A stretch of 44,403 bases of DNA from a virus: positions 1 through 44,403 of IMG/VR virus record IMGVR_UViG_3300027969_003432; one strand, given 5' to 3'. Shown here piece after piece: positions 25,529 through 31,647 of this stretch (positions are counted from its first letter, which is position 1; the number at the start of each line of letters is the position of its first letter). The position numbers and the translations under genes were made by a program. Below the pieces are notes generated by a model. The model ran no database searches. It worked only from the letters and a program-made list of their open reading frames with translations, and had not been told where the DNA came from.

Positions 25529-25758
25529 ATATGAATACAGTAAAGAATATACTAGATCAAGACATAGTTAATGTACTAGAAAATGCTGTCAACTATGGGC
25601 CACCATGGACAACATTGTACATAGCAGCCTTGCAAGAAATTACAGAATTAAGAAAACAAGTGTTAGAGTTAGGAGGAACATTGCCTAAATTGACATCTCC
25701 GATGACTGGTAATACTAATACACAAAAAGTTACTTACAAATTACCCCAGGAAAATTAA
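25525..25758 (+). CDS. Unknown 77-aa protein
   Basis: ATGA-coupled. A helix (TLYIAALQEITELRKQVLEL) with heptad character precedes a Thr/Pro-rich tail. Nothing recognised. Confidence 0.55.
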   Translation: MNMNTVKNILDQDIVNVLENAVNYGPPWTTLYIAALQEITELRKQVLELGGTLPKLTSPMTGNTNTQKVTYKLPQEN

Positions 25759-25759
25759 A

Positions 25760-26134
25760 ATGACTAATCCATTCCGCGACAGCGACAAATTCATGACAGC
25801 ATGTGAACAAACCATCACAGGCATGAACGACGATCAGTTCAGAATGTACACAACATTGATTACTGAAGAATATACAGAATTACAAGAAGCTATTGCTGCA
25901 GGTGATAAAGTTGAAACACTTGATGCACTAATAGACATTATGGTCGTTGTTGCTGGTGCTATCAATAGCATGGGCGCAGATGGCGAAGGTGCATGGCGTG
26001 AAGTTATGGCCACCAACTTTGCCAAGATTGATAGAAAGTTGGGTAAAGTTCGGCGCAGAGAAGATGGAAAAATTCTCAAGCCAGAAGGCTGGACACCACC
26101 TAATTTATCAAAATTTTTAAAGAGAGAACATTGA
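25760..26134 (+). CDS. MazG-like nucleotide pyrophosphohydrolase
   Basis: 124 residues, single-domain (all-alpha NTP pyrophosphohydrolase). Seen: EEYTELQEAI near 36-45 (E-E-x-x-E) and TLDALIDIMVVVAGAINSMG near 55-75 (the second acidic helix, D-x-x-x-D), plus a basic C-terminus. Known chemistry: hydrolysis of (d)NTPs to monophosphates, used by phages to recycle host nucleotides or lower ppGpp. Which substrate applies is unknown. Confidence 0.82.
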   Translation: MTNPFRDSDKFMTACEQTITGMNDDQFRMYTTLITEEYTELQEAIAAGDKVETLDALIDIMVVVAGAINSMGADGEGAWREVMATNFAKIDRKLGKVRRREDGKILKPEGWTPPNLSKFLKREH

Positions 26135-26340
26135 GTATACATCTACAAAAGTTCATTGAACGAGTTCGTGGTAATGACCTAAGAGGTGGCAAAGATTTTG
26201 TCATGCCCATGAAAGATGCCAAGGGAATGGCAGCTGACCTAACTGAACTGCTGTTAGAGCTTAGAAATCTTAAAGAAGCTGCCATACAGACACCAAAAGA
26301 AGAGGTTATTGAGATTAAACTGTCAGGAGGTAAATTTTAA
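26131..26340 (+). CDS. Small helical protein, TTG start
   Basis: 69 residues. TTG start overlapping the MazG-like stop (TTGA), with AGAGAG upstream as SD. VRGNDLRGGKDFVMPMKDAK then a long helix (ADLTELLLELRNLKEAAI). Not recognised. Confidence 0.5.
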   Translation: MSIHLQKFIERVRGNDLRGGKDFVMPMKDAKGMAADLTELLLELRNLKEAAIQTPKEEVIEIKLSGGKF

Positions 26341-26370
26341 TCTCTGTATATTACTGCTAAATAATATACT

Positions 26371-26658
26371 ATGCCTAGACCTAAGCCACAAATACTTGCT
26401 GAACTTACCAATAAGCAGACATACAAGACCGAGCAGATTTTAGCCTCGGTTGGAGTATGGGCTGTTTATTATGAGAACAATCCTATCAATATTAAAACTT
26501 CTAATATACTAGTACAATATCCAGGTCCAAAGTATAAAAAAGTAAGTTTTAGCAATCCAGGACATGCCATCAATCTTGCCAAGAAACTTAACGCTCAATT
26601 TAAAACAGATAAGTTTTCAGTAATTTTATTGAAAGATGGCGATAAAATATATCCGTAG
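26371..26658 (+). CDS. Unknown 95-aa basic protein
   Basis: Lys-rich, alpha/beta with VGVWAVYYENNPINIK and FSNPGHAINLAKKLN. Preceded by GCTAAATA 7 bases before the ATG, a weak late-box candidate. Function unknown. Confidence 0.55.
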   Translation: MPRPKPQILAELTNKQTYKTEQILASVGVWAVYYENNPINIKTSNILVQYPGPKYKKVSFSNPGHAINLAKKLNAQFKTDKFSVILLKDGDKIYP

Positions 26659-26674
26659 ACATTAATATGTCTAC
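26655..26674 (+). promoter_or_regulatory. Hairpin joining the stop of one gene and the start of the next
   Basis: Perfect 8-bp stem GTAGACAT / ATGTCTAC with loop TAAT. The left arm holds the TAG stop of the 95-aa gene and the right arm begins with the ATG of the 120-aa gene, so folding would hide that start codon. Confidence 0.6.
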
Positions 26675-27029
26675 CAAACTTTTTCTCACTACAGAATTAG
26701 CAAAAATATTATCTTTTGATAAAAATTTAAACATAGATGAGTTATATAGTGATATCTGGCGAAATCTTAGAAATGACGGTGGATTTCGGCTAACCAATAA
26801 AGGTTATGAATTATTCAGTGAATATCTAGAACTAGAGCATTATACTGTTGATTTAAATGTACCTTCTGTAAGTATAAAGATGTTACTAGATTTAGACCAC
26901 AAATTAAAACATCCGTATTATCTACACATATATAAACGCAATGTTGATTTAATACTGTTTGATAGTAAAGAAGCTATGTTAGCCAATTTGTACGGCGATA
27001 TGAAGAAATTTCTTGACAATTATAGTTAA
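26667..27029 (+). CDS. Unknown 120-aa protein
   Basis: Start ATG 26667 lies in a hairpin with the previous stop and has no SD. Sequence has LAKILSFDKNLNIDELYSDI and GGFRLTNKGYELFSEYLEL, a helix-turn-helix-like N-terminal half, and a C-terminal part resembling small phage proteins of unknown function. No firm assignment. Confidence 0.6.
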   Translation: MSTKLFLTTELAKILSFDKNLNIDELYSDIWRNLRNDGGFRLTNKGYELFSEYLELEHYTVDLNVPSVSIKMLLDLDHKLKHPYYLHIYKRNVDLILFDSKEAMLANLYGDMKKFLDNYS

Positions 27030-27041
27030 TGTGGTTATAAT
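27013..27041 (+). promoter_or_regulatory. Consensus promoter of the tRNA/tmRNA unit
   Basis: TTGACA (27013-27018), 17-bp spacer, TATAAT (27036-27041): a perfect bacterial consensus, overlapping the 3' end of the preceding gene, 18 bases before the tRNA. Confidence 0.92.
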
Positions 27042-27058
27042 AGTGACTAGTAACAAAT

Positions 27059-27135
27059 AGGCCTTTAGTTTAGCGGTGAAAACACCCCACTCATAATGGG
27101 CGAGATCCTGAGTTCAAATCTCAGAGGGCCTACCA
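27059..27135 (+). tRNA. tRNA with CAU anticodon (Met or Ile2)
   Basis: Acceptor AGGCCTT / AGGGCCT with A and encoded CCA; anticodon stem CCCA/TGGG with loop CTCATAA; T arm GTTCAAATC. CAU can be elongator Met, initiator or lysidine-modified Ile; the sequence alone does not settle it. Confidence 0.92.
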
Positions 27136-27162
27136 TAGATTATAAGAATTATGTGAAGATTA

Positions 27163-27780
27163 ATGAAAATAGATTTTAATGAAACAGAAATAGATTCAAT
27201 CAATAAAACGATTCGAAAACTTAAAAAAATCAAAGAAGAACTTATGCTAAAGCCACCACCTGAGCCACGAATATCAAATACTTTAAGAGGCGAAGAAAAA
27301 ATTTTTGAATCGTTTAACGCTATATTAGAATCAGATATCTCATCTATATACGGAGAGTCTGGCTCAGGTGAATATTATGTTTATTTTCACTGTGACCCAA
27401 ATATACCAATTGTGGCTACAAAGAATTCTAAAAATTTATTTGCTGCTCAAATAGGATTACAATTTAAGCCTTTTTACGTTGGTAAAGGAATTGGTGATAG
27501 ATGCTATGATACTACCAGAAATGATTCATATGCCAAGAAAAAACAACAGATAGCTAAAACTAACAAAGAAATATTAGTAATTAAGGTAAAAGAATCTCTA
27601 AATGAACCAGCATCGCTTGCATTGGAATCAAAATTTATTGATATTTTTGGTATTACTGCGTATCATCCATTTAATTGGTTATTGAATCTAGACGAAGGTA
27701 AGTATAAAGATGATAGGCGAGATAAATATATTAAAGGTTCAAAATATGCTATAAGAAAAAATAGAATGATTTTGAATTAA
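27163..27780 (+). CDS. GIY-YIG-type homing endonuclease-like protein
   Basis: 205 residues. Seen: an N-terminal charged coil, then YYVYFHCDPN (GIY-equivalent), FKPFYVGKGIGDRCYDTTR (YIG-equivalent with the catalytic Arg) and LALESKFIDIFG (metal-binding Glu). This is the layout of the GIY-YIG subgroup common in phage free-standing endonucleases. It sits precisely between a tRNA and the tmRNA, its stop 2-3 bases before the first tmRNA stem, typical of a mobile gene inserted in an RNA gene cluster. Confidence 0.8.
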   Translation: MKIDFNETEIDSINKTIRKLKKIKEELMLKPPPEPRISNTLRGEEKIFESFNAILESDISSIYGESGSGEYYVYFHCDPNIPIVATKNSKNLFAAQIGLQFKPFYVGKGIGDRCYDTTRNDSYAKKKQQIAKTNKEILVIKVKESLNEPASLALESKFIDIFGITAYHPFNWLLNLDEGKYKDDRRDKYIKGSKYAIRKNRMILN

Positions 27781-27855
27781 AGAATCTGCCAGTAATGGCA
27801 ACTATAGGTGAAATACTATCTTGGACGCGGCTATCGTATGCCGCCATCTCCACCA

Positions 27856-27896
27856 CACTTCGTTTGAAGCATATTTTAATAAAGTATGTTTTGAAC
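27856..27896 (+). other. Intervening segment of the permuted tmRNA
   Basis: 41 bases between the CCA of the acceptor piece and the GGGG of the coding piece, with hairpins CTTC/GAAG and CATA/TATG. Expected to be removed during maturation (RNase P at the 5' side of GGGG, 3' processing after CCA). Confidence 0.75.
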
Positions 27897-27978
27897 GGGG
27901 ATGAAAGGATTCGACAGGGTTGAGCTACACTTATGGGGATCGTCACCAGATAGACGTTAAAAGTGAAAAAACCTAGAC

Positions 27979-28074
27979 GCAAACGCATCTAAAGGCGAAG
28001 TAACTGTATCAGCAAGCAAAGGAATTCGTTTCTCTGCTCGTAGTTCAGTGAAAGCCGAAACTTTCGCAGTTTAA
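27979..28074 (+). other. tmRNA tag reading frame, 31 codons
   Basis: Starts GCA AAC after ACCTAGAC, begins A-N-A-S-K-G-E-V-T-V and ends S-V-K-A-E-T-F-A-V before TAA. Length is about three times that of a typical bacterial tag and the end is A-V rather than A-A. The other frames stop early and do not end hydrophobically. Confidence 0.7.
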
Positions 28075-28116
28075 TCACTGGCGTAGGGTAGTTATACCTA
28101 GTAACAGAAAATAGCA

Positions 28117-28140
28117 ATAGGGACTTCGGTCCCTATTTTT
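28117..28140 (+). terminator. Intrinsic terminator of the tmRNA unit
   Basis: Perfect 8-bp stem ATAGGGAC / GTCCCTAT with a TTCG tetraloop and a T run. Confidence 0.95.
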
Positions 28141-28152
28141 ATAAAAAAATCA

Positions 28153-28181
28153 TTGACATTATTCCTCATATAGCTTATAAT
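28153..28181 (+). promoter_or_regulatory. Consensus promoter of the AAA+ ATPase gene
   Basis: TTGACA (28153-28158), 17 bp, TATAAT (28176-28181), directly after the tmRNA terminator. Confidence 0.92.
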
Positions 28182-28209
28182 AACTGTATTCAAACTCACA
28201 AAGAAAATC

Positions 28210-29265
28210 ATGGCACACTTTTTAAAATCAGGCAATACCTACAAAGTAGCTTCAGAAGAAGCATTAGATATTCATTCTACATTACCAGCCGGTAACTATG
28301 TAATCAAGATTGACATGTTTGAAAACTTATATCTTGAACATATTGATAGCTTTAATGTATCAGGCAAGATTTACGGTGATACACTTAAAAACACAGATCG
28401 TATCATCAACACATTTTGGGAACGTCCTGGTTCTACTGGTGTTATGCTTACAGGTGAAAAAGGGTCGGGGAAGACATTACTAAGCAAAAAGATCAGCATT
28501 GAGCTGGCTAAGCAAGCGGTACCAACCATCGTTATTAACGATGCGTTTACAGGCGAGAAGTTCAATACGCTCCTACAAACTATTAGTCAACCTTGTATTA
28601 TTCTGTTTGATGAGTTTGAAAAAGTCTATGACAAAGATGAGCAAGAAGCTATTCTTACCCTACTTGATGGCGTGTACTCAGGTAAGAAATTGTTTATTCT
28701 AACTTGTAATGACAAGTGGCGTGTTGATCAACACATGCGTAATCGGCCTGGTCGTATTTTCTACATGATTGACTTTACTGGATTGTCACAAGAATTTATC
28801 GTTGAATACTGCGAGGATAATCTTAAACACAAAGAACACATTGAGCGTATTTGTTCATTGACTAACCTGTTTGCTGAGTTTAACTTTGACATGCTTAAAG
28901 CATTGGTTGAAGAAATGAATCGCTACAACGAAGCTCCACAGGACGCAATGAAAATTCTGAACACCAAGCCTGAATTTGATTCAGGATGCCGGTATGATAT
29001 TTCATTGATTGTTGAAGGTAAAGTCCTTGATGTTAAAACTTATCCTGAAGTTTTTGAAGGTAACCCACTTGCCAATACTGTTCAGATTGAGTATGATGGG
29101 GAGAAGGACGAGGATGGTGATAGCACATGGACACGCAATCGCTTTAGCCCACAAGATTTAGTCAAGGTGGATAACAACGGTGCCAGATTTGTTTTTGAGA
29201 ACAACGGCATTCGGTTGATGCTAACTCGCATTAAGGCAAAAACTTATAACCCATATGCGTTTTAA
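28210..29265 (+). CDS. AAA+ ATPase
   Basis: 351 residues. Seen: Walker A GEKGSGKTLLSKK near 83-95, Walker B CIILFDEFEK near 132-141, sensor-1 LFILTCND near 165 and an arginine-containing RNRPGRIFYMIDF. A ~70-residue N-terminal domain precedes it and a beta-rich ~90-residue C-terminal domain (VEGKVLDVKTYPEVF, LVKVDNNGARFVF) follows. Not the clamp loader by length or motif. A monocistronic unit with its own consensus promoter and terminator, implying independent high expression. Remodelling of an unknown substrate is inferred from the fold. Confidence 0.88.
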   Translation: MAHFLKSGNTYKVASEEALDIHSTLPAGNYVIKIDMFENLYLEHIDSFNVSGKIYGDTLKNTDRIINTFWERPGSTGVMLTGEKGSGKTLLSKKISIELAKQAVPTIVINDAFTGEKFNTLLQTISQPCIILFDEFEKVYDKDEQEAILTLLDGVYSGKKLFILTCNDKWRVDQHMRNRPGRIFYMIDFTGLSQEFIVEYCEDNLKHKEHIERICSLTNLFAEFNFDMLKALVEEMNRYNEAPQDAMKILNTKPEFDSGCRYDISLIVEGKVLDVKTYPEVFEGNPLANTVQIEYDGEKDEDGDSTWTRNRFSPQDLVKVDNNGARFVFENNGIRLMLTRIKAKTYNPYAF

Positions 29266-29269
29266 TAAT

Positions 29270-29288
29270 AAGCCCTTCGGGGCTTTTT
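29270..29288 (+). terminator. Intrinsic terminator after the AAA+ gene
   Basis: AAGCCC / GGGCTT stem with TTCG tetraloop and T run. Confidence 0.93.
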
Positions 29289-29321
29289 GTTGTAATAACG
29301 CAACTATTTTTATCAAAATGC

Positions 29322-29350
29322 TTGCTTTTATACGGTTATTTGCGTATAAT
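29322..29350 (+). promoter_or_regulatory. Bacterial-type promoter 1 of the small 29431 gene
   Basis: TTGCTT (29322-29327), 17 bp, TATAAT (29345-29350). Confidence 0.65.
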
Positions 29351-29393
29351 TTATACATTGACTAAATAACTTTACAAACTTCCTAAAAAGAAG

Positions 29394-29422
29394 TTGACAA
29401 TTAAATCACTTAGCATTAAAAT
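29394..29422 (+). promoter_or_regulatory. Bacterial-type promoter 2, close to the ATG at 29431
   Basis: TTGACA (29394-29399), 17 bp, TAAAAT (29417-29422). Expected start at about 29429, leaving at most two bases before the ATG. Confidence 0.75.
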
Positions 29423-29430
29423 AACTTAAC

Positions 29431-29589
29431 ATGAAAAACACAAGCCATTCCATATCGTATCAGTTGCCCCAGACACTAGCATTATGCTGGAGTCCAGTGG
29501 TGGCCTTACGCTCAGGAAATGATTCAGTATTTAATATGATTGAAACAGGCAAGGAGTATAGTGGGGTTCGAGAAGGATGTGATGGTTAA
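29431..29589 (+). CDS. 52-residue small protein (or structured small RNA) between promoter and terminator
   Basis: An unbroken frame from ATG 29431 to TAA 29589, starting MKNTSHSISYQLPQTLALCW and ending GVREGCDG. It fills a compact unit with two promoters upstream and a terminator at 29618-29649. No SD; the nearer promoter would give a leaderless message. No family is recognised. The alternative is a ~220-nt noncoding RNA with a chance frame. Confidence 0.5.
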   Translation: MKNTSHSISYQLPQTLALCWSPVVALRSGNDSVFNMIETGKEYSGVREGCDG

Positions 29590-29617
29590 GCAATAGCTAA
29601 CATCGTAAACTTTAAGG

Positions 29618-29649
29618 ACCCTGGACTAGAAATACTCCAGGGTTTTTTG
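29618..29649 (+). terminator. Intrinsic terminator
   Basis: CCCTGGA / TCCAGGG 7-bp stem, 10-base loop, then six T. Confidence 0.92.
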
Positions 29650-29778
29650 TTTTTGTAGTGAGTGTGATGGGTAACGCGAGCCTGTAGCGCACTTTAAACA
29701 TGCTACTATTAATGTGGGCGGAATACCGGATGATAAGTTCCTGGCGATAACGGGAATGTGTAAAATGGTATAATATAA

Positions 29779-29856
29779 GGTGAGGTGGCAGAGTGGTCCA
29801 TTGCACTGGATTGCAAATCCGGAAAACCGTCGGTTCGACTCCGACCCTCACCTCCA
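29779..29856 (+). tRNA. tRNA-Cys (GCA)
   Basis: Acceptor GGTGAGG / CCTCACC, discriminator T, CCA; anticodon loop ATTGCAAA region with GCA; T arm GGTTCGACTCC. The 130 bases upstream, after the terminator, contain further pairings but no clear promoter. Confidence 0.93.
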
Positions 29857-29879
29857 ATTGTTGTATTTTAGCACAGTAG

Positions 29880-29908
29880 TTGACAGTTAATTCAACTACA
29901 GCTATAAT
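29880..29908 (+). promoter_or_regulatory. Consensus promoter of the large structured RNA
   Basis: TTGACA (29880-29885), 17 bp, TATAAT (29903-29908). The 20 bases starting at the -10 (29903-29922) recur exactly at 36796-36815. Confidence 0.93.
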
Positions 29909-29951
29909 GTTTGTATAGTAAGAAATGCAGTAAACGTTCTTTAAAAAACAG

Positions 29952-30041
29952 ACGCAATATTGAAGTGTATTACACGAACTAGTCCCGAATTAGCAATAGC
30001 ATTGCAGAGGTCATATCGTGTAATACACTTCAATATTGCGT
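29952..30041 (+). repeat. Long hairpin 1 of the ATATTGAAG stem family
   Basis: 26-bp perfect inverted repeat (29952-29977 with 30016-30041) enclosing a 38-base loop. Core stem strand CAATATTGAAGTGTATT. Confidence 0.95.
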
Positions 30042-30755
30042 AAGCAAAAAGTCCACGGCAACCTAATCAGTGCCTAGTCTGAGCCCAGACGATGAAGTAG
30101 CTGTGATGGCTACGGGTGGTTCGAGCAAGGGTCTACCTCTGGTAACGGAGATGAAGAATCTGCTCCAGCGAAAGCTGCGGTCTAACCTAACCGGCGTTTG
30201 CACACGAGAGTTCTCCTTGGTCGGTGAAGCGGATGGAAGGCATAGTTAGTCAACTTCTCTATGCTATAGTTACCGCCGCAGGGAGAAAGCACTTAGTTGT
30301 TATTAGTTGTATTGTTTTGGAAAATTCCAGTGTTCACTTGGAAAATGCACAGGCGATGGATCCTCCGTCTAGCTAGCGCGATCTAAACTGTTGCCTGAAA
30401 CGAAAGCAAGATCAGCATTGGCCAATGCCCTTGTATAAGAGTTCAGCGATAAAAGCAAACGACAATAGGGTTATTGTTGTCCATAACGAGACAATACAAC
30501 TAATGACAATGGTGGCTATAGTATAATAGCAGATAGCATTCACTTATAGGAATCCCGGCGTCCCTAGCCGTTATTAACAGGGCGTGAATTAACTCCACGA
30601 TAAAGTTAAGGGTGCTTACGATCTACCTTAGAGTCCCTCTGTCGGGAGCCTGAAAAAATCGTAGGGTGTTGCTGAACATGCCCATACTCATAGAGAATAA
30701 TCAGACGGACAGGGTAGACAACTCCGGTAGGGGCCGAAGGGATTCGGTAGCCTAC

Positions 30756-30828
30756 ACCATATTGAAGTACATTCTGGTGGTATAAATTTGATAAACCAGG
30801 AAACGAGCGGAGTGTATTTCAATATGGT
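30756..30828 (+). repeat. Long hairpin 2 of the ATATTGAAG stem family
   Basis: 18-bp stem ACCATATTGAAGTACATT (30756-30773) with 30811-30828, both mismatched positions being G-U wobbles. The loop has its own CTGGT/ACCAG hairpin. Confidence 0.93.
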
Positions 30829-30875
30829 AACCCTGTCCAAGTGCAATGGTCACACGCCCTTGCTTGGATGGACTG

Positions 30876-30984
30876 TTACCATATTGAAGTGTATTAAACG
30901 CCAACAAGAAGAAGGCGGTCCAGCGTCAACTGGGCGAAGTTGCGTTTGACGGTGCAAGAGATTTAATATATTTCAATATGGTAA
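30876..30984 (+). repeat. Long hairpin 3 of the ATATTGAAG stem family
   Basis: 23-bp stem (30876-30898 with 30962-30984) with only two G-U wobbles, core CATATTGAAGTGTATTAAA. The 63-base apical part contains CGCC/GGCG and other pairings. It ends 10 bases before tRNA-Asp. Confidence 0.94.
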
Positions 30985-30994
30985 TAAAGAATTA

Positions 30995-31072
30995 GGCCAA
31001 TGGGACTGCATGGTGTGGTCGCCCGCCTGTCACGCGGGATATCGATGGGATCGTTACCCATATTGGTCGCCA
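30995..31072 (+). tRNA. tRNA-Asp (GUC)
   Basis: Acceptor GGCCAAT / ATTGGTC, G, CCA; anticodon stem CCCGC/GCGGG with loop CTGTCAC; T arm ATGGG/CCCAT with the unusual loop ATCGTTA. Confidence 0.92.
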
Positions 31073-31079
31073 AAGTTAT

Positions 31080-31157
31080 CCTCGTTGAGATCCAGTGTTA
31101 TGGTCGGGTGTTTGACTACACTTTAAGCTGTGGTTAGAATCCACAGGACGAGGGCCA
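31080..31157 (+). tRNA. tRNA-like gene with an 8-base anticodon loop
   Basis: Acceptor CCTCGTT / GACGAGG, G, CCA; D stem GATC/GGTC; T arm CTGTGG/CCACAG (6 bp) with loop TTAGAAT, which lacks the conserved C56. No 7-base anticodon loop can be drawn: GGGTG/CACTT leaves the 8-base loop TTTGACTA (or six if the end T-A pair forms). The identity cannot be assigned: GAC would be Val, UGA would be Ser. Possibly a frameshift-type tRNA or a decaying gene. Confidence 0.65.
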
Positions 31158-31176
31158 AGTTTACATAAGGTAATAT

Positions 31177-31626
31177 ATGAAACAAATAATAGACACGATT
31201 GTAAAAGATGACGACGAGTTAACAGTATGGCACAGCGATACATTAGTCGCTGTGCCACCACTTGAGTTAATGTTTGAATGTTATCTTGAAATTTTGCAAA
31301 GTGGTATGGCCTTACCTGGAATGCCATTTAGAAATGGCAGTGGTGTAATTTGGATTGAGAATTCACACTCCGAAGTCGTAACCGGACAGGTATATGAATA
31401 TATCGACGATAGGAAAGAAGGTTGGATTATGTTGGGATTTACTGCGCCAGAATTTCGCGGGAAAGGATTTTATCAAATCTGTCACAACTACTTAATTAAA
31501 ACAATTAAAAAACGTGGTGGGCTTTCAATCGGAAGTATAGTCTCCACAAAGAATCACCAAATGATCAAAGCCACTATTAAAAAAGGCATAAGTTTAGATT
31601 ATTACAGAACAATTGAATGGATTTAA
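31177..31626 (+). CDS. GNAT-family acetyltransferase
   Basis: 149 residues with SD AAGGTAATAT. Seen: SGVIWIENSHSEVVTGQVYEY (beta strands), the acetyl-CoA loop TAPEFRGKGFYQICHNYL near 88-105 (R/Q-x-x-G-x-G/A variant RGKGF) and STKNHQMIKATIKKGI near the end (N-x-x-x-x-x-x-x-x-x-G region). Lies inside the RNA cluster, between a tRNA-like gene and the first radical-SAM gene. The target is unknown; tRNA, protein or small molecule are all possible. Confidence 0.8.
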   Translation: MKQIIDTIVKDDDELTVWHSDTLVAVPPLELMFECYLEILQSGMALPGMPFRNGSGVIWIENSHSEVVTGQVYEYIDDRKEGWIMLGFTAPEFRGKGFYQICHNYLIKTIKKRGGLSIGSIVSTKNHQMIKATIKKGISLDYYRTIEWI

Positions 31627-31631
31627 ACTGT

Positions 31632-31639
31632 CATAAATA
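31632..31639 (+). promoter_or_regulatory. Late-type box upstream of the first radical-SAM gene
   Basis: CATAAATA (7 of 8 to the T4 late consensus), 8 bases before the ATG at 31648. Confidence 0.5.
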
Positions 31640-31647
31640 AAACTATT

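Larger units (their letters stand above)
27783..28116 (+). ncRNA. ssrA: Circularly permuted two-piece tmRNA
   Basis: The tmRNA halves are in reverse order. Acceptor piece (about 27783-27855): hairpin TGCC/GGCA, then TTGGACGCGG leading to a T-arm-like stem GCGGC/GCCGC, acceptor strand CATCTCC, A, and CCA ending at 27855. Intervening segment 27856-27896. Coding piece from 27897: GGGGATG, which pairs over all 7 positions with CATCTCC, then GGATTCGACAGGG as in tmRNA 5' ends. CACTTATGG (27928-27936) pairs over 9 bp with CTATAGGTG (27802-27810), joining the two pieces. ACCTAGAC precedes the resume codon GCA. In known permuted tmRNAs the linker is excised, leaving two RNA molecules. No mature ends were measured. 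Confidence 0.9.
29915..30984 (+). ncRNA. Giant structured noncoding RNA (~1.07 kb), GOLLD/ROOL-like candidate
   Basis: About 1.1 kb without a sizeable frame, behind a consensus promoter and before tRNA-Asp. Long-range pairings: a 26-bp perfect stem 29952-29977/30016-30041; GTCTG/CAGAC 30077-30090; GTAGC/GCTAC 30097-30113; CAGC-GAAA-GCTG 30166-30177 (GNRA tetraloop); CATAG/CTATG 30241-30263; a 19-bp stem 30297-30315/30491-30509; TACGAT/ATCGTA 30617-30663; GGACAGGGT/ACCCTGTCC 30707-30715/30830-30838 enclosing another hairpin; a 23-bp stem 30876-30898/30962-30984. Known giant RNAs GOLLD and ROOL occur beside phage tRNA genes and are this size; membership was not tested. Ends are estimates. Confidence 0.8.

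Noticed and set aside
29769-29774. TATAAT just before tRNA-Cys
   Set aside because: No -35 at a workable distance, and transcription would start inside the tRNA.
30042-30290. RNase P RNA or group I intron
   Set aside because: The characteristic RNase P motifs and a group I core could not be found by eye, and there are no exon halves around it.
29952-30984. CRISPR-like repeat array
   Set aside because: The repeated units are inverted stems with irregular spacing and different loops, not direct repeats with spacers; no cas genes.
31076-31327. Minus-strand frame over the tRNA-like gene and start of the GNAT gene
   Set aside because: Antisense of a tRNA-like sequence and of a convincing GNAT coding region.
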